DNA of 25,495 bases from an uncultured Collinsella sp. (GTDB taxonomy: Bacteria; Actinomycetota; Coriobacteriia; Coriobacteriales; Coriobacteriaceae), in the NCBI GenBank assembly GCA_900541475.1, contig UQJV01000031.1, forward strand, positions 1 to 25,495, given 5' to 3'. Shown here piece after piece: positions 1-6,761 of the stretch (its first letter is position 1; each line of letters begins with the position of its first letter). The notes beneath the pieces are model-generated. The model was not told the DNA's origin. It did not search any database and saw only the letters and a list, made by a program, of their open reading frames with translations. A program made the translations under genes and the position numbers.

Positions 1-94
1 CAGGAACTATTCCACCGCAACTTATGGGGGGACGGGGGATGCGATAGTATTGCATGGTGGTATTCGATTAACCGAGGCTTCATCCGAGGGCTTT

Positions 95-787
95 ATGGAA
101 CAACACCAGCATTATCAGAGCCTGCAAGATCAGGCATACAACGCACTGCGCTCCAAGATTATCTATGCCGAGCTCAAGCCCGGCACGCGCCTTTCGGCGA
201 TTGGTCTGGAAAAGGAGACGGGAATCGGGCGCACGCCCATTCGCGAGTCCTTTGTGCGCCTGCGTGAGCAGGAGCTGGTGGAAACGCGTCCCAAAAGCGG
301 TACCTATGTCTCTAAGATCAGCATGGAACGCGCCGAAAACGCCTGCTTTTTGCGCGAGAAGCTCGAGAGAAGCGTGCTCATTAAATGTTGTTCGGCTGCT
401 ACGCCCGAGCAAAAGCAGCGGCTTGAGCAGATTCTTGCCGAGTCCGAGTCACTCGACCATAGCGAAACGCGTCGCTTTTTCGATCTGGACAACCTGTTCC
501 ATGAGACGTGTTTTGAGATTGCTGGCCGTCACATGCTGTGGAATTGGATGAAGAGCGTCAACACGCATTTTGAGCGATACAACTGGTTGCGTATGGTGTC
601 GCAGGACCTGGATTGGGAGCCGATTCGTCGGCAGCATCGCCGGATTCTCGAGGCCATTAAGAGGGGCGATACCGATGCAGCGAGCTATCTGGCCGAGACG
701 CACCTGCACCTGATGCCCGAGGAGCAGGGCCCGGTTATCGCCTTGCATCCTGACTATTTTGAGCTGTCCAAGGACTCGGCCATCTAA
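95..787 (+). CDS. GntR-family (FCD) transcriptional regulator
   Basis: A 230-residue DNA-binding regulator. Residues about 8-75 form the GntR winged helix (AYNALRSKIIYAELKPGTRL, then GIGRTPIRES as recognition region and GTYVS as the wing). Residues about 80-215 are an all-helical FCD effector domain with the usual metal-ligand candidates D132, H136, H181 and H203. FCD regulators commonly sense sugar acids or organic acids. The convergent neighbours are KDPG aldolase and KDG kinase, so a hexuronate or aldonate signal is plausible, but that is inference. I chose ATG 95 because GAGGG lies just upstream. A TTG at 50 would add 15 residues and has no better ribosome site. Its own operator and targets cannot be told from this sequence. 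Confidence 0.88.
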   Translation: MEQHQHYQSLQDQAYNALRSKIIYAELKPGTRLSAIGLEKETGIGRTPIRESFVRLREQELVETRPKSGTYVSKISMERAENACFLREKLERSVLIKCCSAATPEQKQRLEQILAESESLDHSETRRFFDLDNLFHETCFEIAGRHMLWNWMKSVNTHFERYNWLRMVSQDLDWEPIRRQHRRILEAIKRGDTDAASYLAETHLHLMPEEQGPVIALHPDYFELSKDSAI

Positions 788-802
788 CTCGTCCCCTACA
801 TT

Positions 803-869
803 AGTTGCGGTGAAATAGGGATTGTTTTGCGGCTCTGATGGTGTAAGCAGTCCATATTTCACCGCAACT
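803..869. repeat. Long inverted repeat, 15-bp perfect arms
   Basis: Arms 803-817 (AGTTGCGGTGAAATA) and 855-869 are exact reverse complements. Three more pairs follow after one mismatch. The loop is about 37 nt. It lies just after gntR, before the convergent eda gene. There is no T-run on either side, so an ordinary terminator is less likely than a REP-like element. Confidence 0.75.
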
Positions 870-894
870 GCCGGGGCACATCGGGGCACGAAAA

Positions 895-961
895 AGCTGC
901 GGCGCCGTTTGGAGGAAAAGACCGGAAGCAAGGGTCCATTCCTCTAGACGGCGCCGCAGCT
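895..961. terminator. Long hairpin, probable bidirectional terminator or repeat
   Basis: AGCTGCGGCGCCGT (895-908) pairs perfectly with 948-961. The stem continues with G-U pairs through 917/939, giving about 23 pairs, and a further 4-bp inner stem is possible (920-923 with 933-936). TGTTTTG follows on the plus strand. It sits between convergent genes. Confidence 0.55.
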
Positions 962-1027
962 GTTTTGATGGCTCGGTTTTTGTCGATGTGGCTCAACTGG
1001 GCGCGGTTGCCAACCGAGTAAGTAAAG

Positions 1028-1124
1028 CGGCTCGGGGGCGTGTCGCTTCCGTCACGTTCTATCAGCATACAAGACGGTTTTGGTTCTTGTTCGTGACGGA
1101 AACGGCGCGCTTCCGAGCCGTTTT
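1028..1124 (+). terminator. 29-bp hairpin with T-run (terminator-like)
   Basis: 1028-1056 pairs with 1092-1120 over all 29 positions when G-U pairs are allowed. The few substitutions between the arms all keep pairing as RNA. TTTT follows at 1121. It would stop plus-strand transcription from gntR. The length is much greater than a normal terminator. Confidence 0.55.
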
Positions 1125-1128
1125 AAAA

Positions 1129-1162
1129 GAAAGGGGGCGAGGTCTAGGGCACGCCCCCTTTC
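1129..1162 (-). terminator. eda: Terminator of eda
   Basis: GAAAGGGGGCG (1129-1139) pairs with 1152-1162 around a 12-nt loop. On the minus strand it is followed by TTTT (1121-1128 side), just 17 bases past the eda stop codon. Confidence 0.7.
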
Positions 1163-1179
1163 ACGATAGAGAGCTAAAC

Positions 1180-1821
1180 CTAGCCGCGGACCTTCTTGAC
1201 GACGTCCATTGCCTCGCGGGCGATCTGCTCGACCTTGGAGAAGTCGCCGTCGGCGAACAGGGCCGGCTTGACCATCCAGGTGCCACCGCAGGCGATGATG
1301 GCAGAGGAGCTCAGGTACTCCTCGACGTTGGCGGTGCTCACGCCGCCGGTAGGCATAAAGCGGTGACCGACAAACGGAGCGGCGAGGGCCTTGATGGTGT
1401 TCAGGCCGCCATACTGGGACGCGGGGAAGAACTTGGTGACCTTGAGGCCCAGGTTCTCGGCGGCGGTGACCTCGGAGGGGGTCACGGTGCCGGGAAGGAC
1501 GGGCAGGTCGATGTCGATGCAGTGCTTCACGACGTCCTCGTTGTAACCCGGGGAGACGATGAACTTGGCACCGGCTGCGCGGGCCTGCTCAACCTGCTCG
1601 ACGGTCAGGACGGTGCCGGCACCAACGCACATCTCGGGCTCGGCCTCGGCCATAGCGGCGATGCACTCGGCGGCGCAGGCGGTGCGGAAGGTTACCTCGG
1701 CGGACTTCATGCCAGCTGCCATAAGGGCGTGGGCGAGCGGGGCGGCGTCCTCGACCTTGTCGAGCACGACGACCGGCACGATGCCCAGGGACTCAAGCGT
1801 GGTGTAGAACTGATCGAACAT
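1180..1821 (-). CDS. eda: KDPG / 2-keto-4-hydroxyglutarate aldolase
   Basis: A class I aldolase of 213 residues, the usual length for the family. It splits 2-keto-3-deoxy-6-phosphogluconate into pyruvate and glyceraldehyde-3-phosphate in the cytoplasm. The Schiff-base lysine is K130 in VTKFFPA, and the catalytic glutamate is E42 in AEVTFRT. GAGTVLT (67-73) and the phosphate-binding MPTGGV (156-161) are also present. I start at ATG 1821 because AAAGGA lies upstream at good spacing. A start 45 bases earlier would add an unconserved leader. It lies downstream of kdgK on the same strand with a 254-base gap. Together they perform the last two steps from 2-keto-3-deoxygluconate. Confidence 0.93.
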   Translation of the reverse strand: MFDQFYTTLESLGIVPVVVLDKVEDAAPLAHALMAAGMKSAEVTFRTACAAECIAAMAEAEPEMCVGAGTVLTVEQVEQARAAGAKFIVSPGYNEDVVKHCIDIDLPVLPGTVTPSEVTAAENLGLKVTKFFPASQYGGLNTIKALAAPFVGHRFMPTGGVSTANVEEYLSSSAIIACGGTWMVKPALFADGDFSKVEQIAREAMDVVKKVRG

Positions 1822-2075
1822 GATGTTCCTTTCGATGTATGGCGCGCATGGGCGCGTGATTGCCAAATATGCTGGTCATGAGCCGATTTTGGATTGGTTA
1901 TCGGAGGCACTGCTTGGGGTTCAAGCAATTCCAAAACCGGCTGCTCGACCAGTCATGTAGGGAATGCCAGGCAAAACCGGAATGGGACTGGTGGTTTTGC
2001 CCGACCGGAGGAATCGGGGAGCGGGCCGCAGGGGTATGGGATTGGAAAGCTGCGGCCCGCGGAATGGGGAACGAA
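1822..2075. other. kdgK-eda intergenic region with two hairpins
   Basis: No gene is seen. An imperfect inverted repeat occurs at about 1878-1946 (AGCCGATTTTGG against CCAAAACCGGCT). GGCAAAACC (1970-1978) pairs with 1993-2001. CAAAACCGG occurs twice, 40 bases apart (1932 and 1972). These could be operator sites or a second promoter region for eda. The sequence does not decide. Confidence 0.5.
2021..2060 (-). terminator. Hairpin downstream of kdgK
   Basis: GCGGGCCGCAG (2021-2031) pairs perfectly with 2050-2060. It begins 15 bases past the kdgK stop codon on the minus strand. No T-run follows, so it may be a partial terminator or an mRNA 3' stabiliser, allowing lower expression of eda. Confidence 0.5.
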
Positions 2076-3110
2076 TTAACGGGCGACGCGGGTGCCACCG
2101 TCGGCGGCGTTGGCCACAGCGGCGATCTCGTCGGCGGTCACCAGGTTGGAATCGCCCTTGATGGTGAGTTTGAGGATCGAGGCTGCAATTGCGTAGTTGA
2201 CGGCGTCCTGCGGGTCAAAGTCGTTGATGAGGGCGTGGACGAGGCCGGCGTTGAAAGCGTCGCCGGCGGCAACGCCCTCGAGCACGTGTACGTCGTGAGC
2301 AGGGGAGAACCAGTGCTCACCGCTTTCGGCGTCAAAGAGCATGCCCATCCAGACGGAGCGTTCGACGCAGGAGATGTTGCGAACGACCGAAGCGACCTTT
2401 TTGCAGCCGTACTTGGCGCAGATCTGACGGGCCATCTCGACATAGGTGTCGCGCTCCTCGATGCCGTGGGCAAGGGAACCGGAGACGCAGGTCATGCCGA
2501 GGCCGGCAGGCGCATCCTCGTCGTTGGCGATGCAGATATCGACGAGCGGCAGGAGTTCCTTCATGCTGACCTGCGACTTCTCGGGCGACCACATCTTGCC
2601 GCGATAGTTCACGTCGCACACGGTGGTGATGCCCTTGGCGCGGCAGGCGGCGAGCGCCTCCTTGCAGGCGGCGCCCATCTCATCGGAGACGGCGGGGGTC
2701 ACGCCGGAGAAATAGAAGACATCGATGCCCTTGAGGATCTCGTCCCAGTCAAAGACGTCGCGCTTGGCCATGTTGATGGCAGAGAACTTGCGGTCGTAGA
2801 CGCAGCCGTTGCCGCGCTGCGAGGCGCCGACCTCAAACACATAGCAGCCAAGACGGTCGCCCTGACGCACGACGCGCGTGGTGTTGACGCCGTAGGCCTT
2901 CAGCGAGCGCAGAGCGCACTCGCCCAGACGGTTGGCCGGGACAACGGAGACGTAAGCGGCCTTGTCGCCCTGGTAGGCCAGGGAAAGCGCGGTGTTGGCC
3001 TCGGCGCCGCCGTAGCGGACATCAAACTCGGTCGCCTGCTCAATGCGCAGATGGTCTTTGGGCGAGAGCCTCATCATGATCTCGCCGAAGGTAAGAACCG
3101 TTTTACCCAT
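2076..3110 (-). CDS. kdgK: 2-keto-3-deoxygluconate kinase (PfkB/ribokinase family)
   Basis: A 344-residue sugar kinase of the PfkB family. It is expected to phosphorylate 2-keto-3-deoxygluconate with ATP to give KDPG, the substrate of the adjacent eda product. The N-terminal substrate motif GGAEANTALSLA (34-45) is present. DVNYRGKMW (166-174) is typical of KDG kinases. The C-terminal signature AAGDAFNAG (281-289) carries the catalytic base D284. The KGDSNLVT segment near 318-325 also matches this subfamily. Start ATG 3110 follows AAGGAG at about 10 bases. An upstream extension of 29 residues runs through a leader hairpin and is not credible. It is divergent from a LacI regulator that probably controls it. 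Confidence 0.88.
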   Translation of the reverse strand: MGKTVLTFGEIMMRLSPKDHLRIEQATEFDVRYGGAEANTALSLAYQGDKAAYVSVVPANRLGECALRSLKAYGVNTTRVVRQGDRLGCYVFEVGASQRGNGCVYDRKFSAINMAKRDVFDWDEILKGIDVFYFSGVTPAVSDEMGAACKEALAACRAKGITTVCDVNYRGKMWSPEKSQVSMKELLPLVDICIANDEDAPAGLGMTCVSGSLAHGIEERDTYVEMARQICAKYGCKKVASVVRNISCVERSVWMGMLFDAESGEHWFSPAHDVHVLEGVAAGDAFNAGLVHALINDFDPQDAVNYAIAASILKLTIKGDSNLVTADEIAAVANAADGGTRVAR

Positions 3111-3153
3111 GGTTGCGCAGCTCCTTCTTGCTCGTGCGTACACCTTTGATATG

Positions 3154-3211
3154 GCGTTGGCACGGAGGTGCCAAGACGGTAGGGTACATCTTTGCACCTA
3201 CGTGCCAACGC
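3154..3211 (-). promoter_or_regulatory. Leader hairpin of kdgK
   Basis: GCGTTGGCACG (3154-3164) pairs perfectly with 3201-3211. After one mismatch AGGTGC pairs with GCACCT, making an 18-position stem. It lies between the likely kdgK promoter and its ribosome site, so it would fold in the 5' leader. Confidence 0.55.
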
Positions 3212-3215
3212 TCGC

Positions 3216-3242
3216 CGAAATCGGTTTACGAAATCGGTTTCG
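3216..3242. promoter_or_regulatory. Tandem LacI-type operators
   Basis: CGAAATCGGTTT occurs twice, at 3216-3227 and 3229-3240, with a 13-base period. The second copy is embedded in CGAAATCGGTTTCG, which has 5-bp inverted arms around a central CG, as LacI-family operators do. The repeats overlap the expected start of kdgK transcription and the -35 side of the lacI promoter. Confidence 0.55.
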
Positions 3243-3253
3243 TTTCGAGTTGT

Positions 3254-3261
3254 AGTATACT
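3254..3261. promoter_or_regulatory. Shared symmetric -10 region of kdgK and lacI-type gene
   Basis: AGTATACT is a perfect palindrome that gives TATACT on both strands (3256-3261 plus, 3254-3259 minus). A minus-strand -35 candidate is CTTGCA (complement of 3276-3281) at a 16-base spacing. The plus-strand -35 is poor and falls inside the operator repeats. Confidence 0.45.
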
Positions 3262-3345
3262 CACCTACAGCGTTTTGCAAGCGAGATTTTTAAAAAAATG
3301 CCTAAAATGGCTCAGACTGCTGACAATTGGGAAACGGGGTGCGCC

Positions 3346-4368
3346 ATGGCGCAGATGAGAATCAAGGACATTGCCGCCGAGGCGGGCGTGAGCCCGGCCA
3401 CGGTCTCGCGCTATCTCAACAACCGCCCCGGGCAGATGACCGAGGAAACCCGCGCTCGCATCGCGGCGGTTATCGAGCGCACCGGCTATCGCCCACGTGC
3501 CGCCGCACGCAATCTGCGCAGCTCGCGCACCAACCTCATCGGCGTGATCCTGGCCGACATCGCCAACCCGTTCTCGAGCGCCATGCTCGAAGGACTTTCC
3601 GCCAGCGCCGCTGCGCGCGGCTGCTCGCTCATGACGGCCATTAGTGGTAACGACCCCGCTAAGGAAGCGGAGTCGCTCACCAGACTTATCGATGCCGGCG
3701 TGGACGGCCTGGTCGTCAATACCTGCGGCGGTAACGACGAAGCAATCGCCGCGGCAGCGGGACGTTTACCCGTTGTGCTGCTCGACCGCGATGTTGCCGA
3801 CGGCGGTGTCGATCTGGTGACATCTAACAACCGTGAGCTGGTCGCCGGGTTGGTGGACGCTTTGGCCGCTGCGGGCAGCGAGCGCCTGTGCCTGCTCACT
3901 GAGGCAAGCGACGACAGCCCCGTGCGTCGTGAGCGCGCCGAGGCCTTTGCCGACGAGCTTTCGCGACGCGACCTTGCGGGCGAGGTCGTCACCTTGGCCG
4001 ACGGGGGCGCCGCAGGCGTCGGTCGCTTGGACGAGACCATCCGCGGCTATGCAGGCAAAAAGCTCGGCCTTATCGCCGTCAACGGCCTGGTTTTCCTGCG
4101 TCTGACCGAGGCGTTGGCACAGCTGGGACCCTCGTTGCCGGCGGGTCTCAAGATTGCGACGTTTGACGATTACCCCTGGAACCACGTGCTCTTTGGCGGT
4201 GTGACCACGGCCGCGCAAGACACCCTTACCATTGCCGAACGCGTAGTCGAGCGCCTGTCCGAGCGCATCGACGTCGTTACCACTACGGTGGGCGACGCCG
4301 CAAAGCTCGCCCCCAAGCGCATCGAGGTTCCTGGTCACATTGAACACCGCGCCTCGACCTCGCGCTAA
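3346..4368 (+). CDS. LacI-family transcriptional regulator (KdgR-like role)
   Basis: A 340-residue LacI/GalR regulator. Residues 5-55 hold the helix-turn-helix and hinge: IKDIAAEAGVSPATVSRYLN followed by the YRPRAAARNLRS hinge helix. The rest is a periplasmic-binding-protein-like effector domain (LIGVILADIANPFSSAML, and VDGLVVN near 120). It is divergent from kdgK over tandem operator-like repeats, so it is probably the local repressor responding to KDG or KDPG. The ligand is inferred from context only. The start is uncertain: ATG 3346 has a weak GGGG-containing site upstream, while ATG 3298 (16 residues more) has no ribosome site at all and follows an A-rich run. Confidence 0.88.
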   Translation: MAQMRIKDIAAEAGVSPATVSRYLNNRPGQMTEETRARIAAVIERTGYRPRAAARNLRSSRTNLIGVILADIANPFSSAMLEGLSASAAARGCSLMTAISGNDPAKEAESLTRLIDAGVDGLVVNTCGGNDEAIAAAAGRLPVVLLDRDVADGGVDLVTSNNRELVAGLVDALAAAGSERLCLLTEASDDSPVRRERAEAFADELSRRDLAGEVVTLADGGAAGVGRLDETIRGYAGKKLGLIAVNGLVFLRLTEALAQLGPSLPAGLKIATFDDYPWNHVLFGGVTTAAQDTLTIAERVVERLSERIDVVTTTVGDAAKLAPKRIEVPGHIEHRASTSR

Positions 4369-4502
4369 TCATTCGTTCGTGACCGCCTGTTCACACACGT
4401 TTTTTGAGCGCTTGATACGCTTTAACCCTGCGGAAACATTTTTCTGCGATAGTATCTGCGATATAGACCAGTCGAAACCCGCCCGAAAGAAAGGGGAGCG
4501 AC
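4369..4502 (+). promoter_or_regulatory. Promoter region of the glutamine synthetase homologue
   Basis: Candidates are TTGATA at 4412 with a weak -10 AACATT 17 bases on, or TAGTAT at 4450. GCGGAAACATTTTTCTGC (4430-4447) is an imperfect dyad. An AC-n9-AC pattern, the minimal actinobacterial GlnR box, occurs at 4382-4394, but it is short enough to arise by chance. Confidence 0.3.
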
Positions 4503-5840
4503 ATGAACCAGCAGAACATCGATTACGTACTCCGCTCCGTAGAGCAGCGTGACATCCGCTTTGTGCGTCTGTGGTTTGTCGACATTCTCGGCCGCCTCAA
4601 GAACTTTGCCATTAGCCCCGAGGACCTCGAGGTCGCTTTTGAGGAGGGTATTGGCTTTGACGGCTCCGCCATCGAGGGCTTTGCCACGCCCGAGGAAGCC
4701 GACATGCTGGCGTTTCCCGATGCTTCGACCTTCCAGATTCTGCCGTGGCGCCCGAGCCATAACGGCGTCGCCCGCGTGTTCTGCGACGTGTGCACTCCCG
4801 ATCGCAAGCCGTTTGCCGGCGACCCGCGCGATGCCCTGCGCCGCATGTTCTACAGGGCCGAGAAGGCCGGCTATCTGCTCAACGTGGGCGCCGAGCTGGA
4901 GTACTACTATTTTCCCGACGAGCACACGCCCGAGCCGCTCGACAACGTGGGCTACTTCGATCTTTCGGTGAGCGATGCCGCTCGCGACCTGCGCCGCAAC
5001 ACGGTCCTCACGCTCGAGAAGATGTCCGTGCCCGTGGAGTACACCTTCCACGCCGCCGGCCGCTCGCAGCATGGCATGAGCCTGCGCCACGCCGAGGCCC
5101 TGAGCATGTCCGACGCCATCACCACGGCTAAGCTCATCATTAAGCAGCAGGCTTACGAGAGCGGTTGCCACGCCTCCTTTATGCCCAAGCCGTTGGCGGG
5201 CGAGGACGGCAGCGCTATGTTCCTGTGCCAGTCGCTATTCGACCACGACGGCAACAACGTCTTTTGGGGCGAGGACGACGAGAAGTACCACCTCTCCGAT
5301 ATCGCCAAGCACTACATGGCCGGCATCCTGGCGCACGCGCGCGAGATCAGCGCCATCACCAACCCCACGGTCAACTCGTACAAGCGCATTACCACGGGCG
5401 GCGACTCCGTGCCGCAGTACGCCACGTGGGGCCTGCGTAACCGCGCGAGTATGGTCCGCATTCCGGTCTACAAGCCCGGCAAGCAGCTGTCCACGCGCAT
5501 CGAGCTGCGCAGTCCCGATCCCATGGCCAATCCGTACCTGGTCAACGCCGTCACGCTGGCGGCTGGTCTGGACGGCATCGAGCGCAAGCTGGAGCTCCCG
5601 CCCGAGGCCACGGCCGAGACGCTCAAGCTCACCGACCGTCAGATGGTCGAGGCCGGCTACACGCCGCTGCCGCGCTCGCTCAAAGAGGCGCTCGACGTCT
5701 TTGAGGGCTCGCAGTTTATGAAGGATGCCCTCGGCGAGCACATCCACAGCTTCTTCCTCAAAAAGAAGCGCGACGAATGGCATAAGTTTGAGTCCACGAT
5801 CACCGAGTGGGAGATCAAGCACTACCTGGCGAACTCCTAA
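4503..5840 (+). CDS. glnA: Type I glutamine synthetase homologue with altered active site
   Basis: A 445-residue GS-I homologue, the length of the GSI-alpha type without the adenylylation insert. Recognisable parts are FDGSAIEGF (52-60), ELEYYYF (131-137), NPTVNSYKR (287-295), NRASMVRIP (313-321) and RIELRSPDP (332-340). Aligned by eye without gaps to Bacillus GlnA, two glutamate metal ligands of the HHEVAPGQHEI segment are A184 and G191 here. The metal-ligand histidine of GSGMHCN is F240. The flap glutamate region reads TGGDSVP, and the Arg62 position of GSI-alpha is threonine. E131, E133 and E335 remain. So it may be inactive, may act on another amine or acid, or may be a sensor. GAAAGGGGAG precedes the ATG. 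It is followed 50 bases on by a GlnR-like gene. Confidence 0.85.
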   Translation: MNQQNIDYVLRSVEQRDIRFVRLWFVDILGRLKNFAISPEDLEVAFEEGIGFDGSAIEGFATPEEADMLAFPDASTFQILPWRPSHNGVARVFCDVCTPDRKPFAGDPRDALRRMFYRAEKAGYLLNVGAELEYYYFPDEHTPEPLDNVGYFDLSVSDAARDLRRNTVLTLEKMSVPVEYTFHAAGRSQHGMSLRHAEALSMSDAITTAKLIIKQQAYESGCHASFMPKPLAGEDGSAMFLCQSLFDHDGNNVFWGEDDEKYHLSDIAKHYMAGILAHAREISAITNPTVNSYKRITTGGDSVPQYATWGLRNRASMVRIPVYKPGKQLSTRIELRSPDPMANPYLVNAVTLAAGLDGIERKLELPPEATAETLKLTDRQMVEAGYTPLPRSLKEALDVFEGSQFMKDALGEHIHSFFLKKKRDEWHKFESTITEWEIKHYLANS

Positions 5841-5890
5841 TCGCGCTGGCTTGTTCCAGTACGATTGAGCTCATTTCCTTGGAGGCCGAT

Positions 5891-6553
5891 ATGTCCGAAA
5901 AGAGTGCCCTGTTCATGGCGCGCACGACGCGCTTCCACGAGTTTGCCCGCAGCTTGACGACCACCCTGGGTGTCGAGGTGAGCCTGGCTACCCCCGATTC
6001 GCCGACTGCGGCGCACGACTTTGACCTGCTGATCCTCGATTCCGACGGCATCCGCAGCGACCGCATCGATCAGATTGCCAAGTGGCTTGACGATCGCGGC
6101 GGCGTCCCCATGTTGGTGATCGTCGACGACGAGGCGCTCGGCACCCTGCGCCTGCCGAATCACGCGCATGCCGACTTTGTATGCCCCACGGCGACGCCCA
6201 ACGAACTCAAGGCTCGCGCACAGCGCCTGATGGGCGAGGAGGAGACCGTCGCCGCCGACGATGTGCTCAACATCGATAACCTCGAGATTAACCTTGCCAC
6301 CTACCAGGTGACGCTCGACGATGAGCCCATCGACCTGACGCTGATGGAGTACTCGCTGCTGAGCTTTTTGGCGACGCACCCCAACCGCGCCTACAGCCGC
6401 GAAGTGCTGCTGCACCGCGTGTGGGGCTTTGAGTACTGCGGCGGCACGCGCACCGTCGACGTGCACATTCGACGCATCCGTTCCAAGGTGGGCCCGCAGA
6501 TCGCGGCACACATCACCACCGTCCGCGGCGTGGGCTATCTGTTTAAGGACTAG
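5891..6553 (+). CDS. GlnR-like orphan OmpR-family regulator
   Basis: 220 residues: an atypical receiver-like domain (1-115) and an OmpR/PhoB winged helix (about 125-220). The helix region WGFEYCGGTRTVDVHIRR closely resembles actinobacterial GlnR. D50 (LLILDSDG) sits where the phosphate acceptor would be, but the acidic pair expected near residue 10 is missing (SALFMART). This suggests phosphorylation-independent action, as described for GlnR. No histidine kinase is adjacent. ATG 5891 follows TTGGAGG at good spacing. It is probably co-transcribed with the GS homologue. A role in nitrogen control is inferred from similarity and neighbourhood. Confidence 0.82.
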   Translation: MSEKSALFMARTTRFHEFARSLTTTLGVEVSLATPDSPTAAHDFDLLILDSDGIRSDRIDQIAKWLDDRGGVPMLVIVDDEALGTLRLPNHAHADFVCPTATPNELKARAQRLMGEEETVAADDVLNIDNLEINLATYQVTLDDEPIDLTLMEYSLLSFLATHPNRAYSREVLLHRVWGFEYCGGTRTVDVHIRRIRSKVGPQIAAHITTVRGVGYLFKD

Positions 6554-6557
6554 ATTT

Positions 6558-6594
6558 CCACCGCAAGGGGGACAGGCGCCTTTGCGGTGGTTTT
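6558..6594 (+). terminator. Terminator of the GS/GlnR-like operon (repeat family 1)
   Basis: CCACCGCAA (6558-6566) pairs with TTGCGGTGG (6582-6590), followed by TTTT. The loop carries GGACAGGCGCC, as in the other members of the CCACC(A/G)CAAAGG repeat family of this window. Confidence 0.8.
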
Positions 6595-6708
6595 GCCGCA
6601 GGTGCGGGTTCCTTTCGAGTTTGCAGTAGAACTTAAGCCTTCCTAAAAGATTGCGTTCTCATACACGTGCACCCGCATATTGGGGTACAACTCATCGTGA
6701 ACAATGAT

Positions 6709-6745
6709 GGCCCGCCACGTGTTTGGCGGGCCTTTGGTTATTTGA
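6709..6745 (+). terminator. Terminator-like hairpin in the htrA leader
   Basis: GGCCCGCCA (6709-6717) pairs perfectly with 6724-6732 around a 6-nt loop, then TTTGGTTATTT. It ends about 17 bases before the htrA start codon. It may attenuate htrA or end a short upstream transcript. A 13-codon frame (ATG 6704 to TGA 6745) overlaps it but has no ribosome site. Confidence 0.6.
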
Positions 6746-6761
6746 CGAAAGGATTGCAGCT

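Noticed and set aside
988..1881. 297-residue plus-strand open frame opposite eda
   Set aside because: It is the antisense shadow of eda. The protein is Gly/Asp/His-rich with no domain, and eda has all its motifs.
1860..3149. 429-residue plus-strand open frame opposite kdgK
   Set aside because: Antisense shadow caused by the high GC third positions of kdgK. No ribosome site or recognisable fold.
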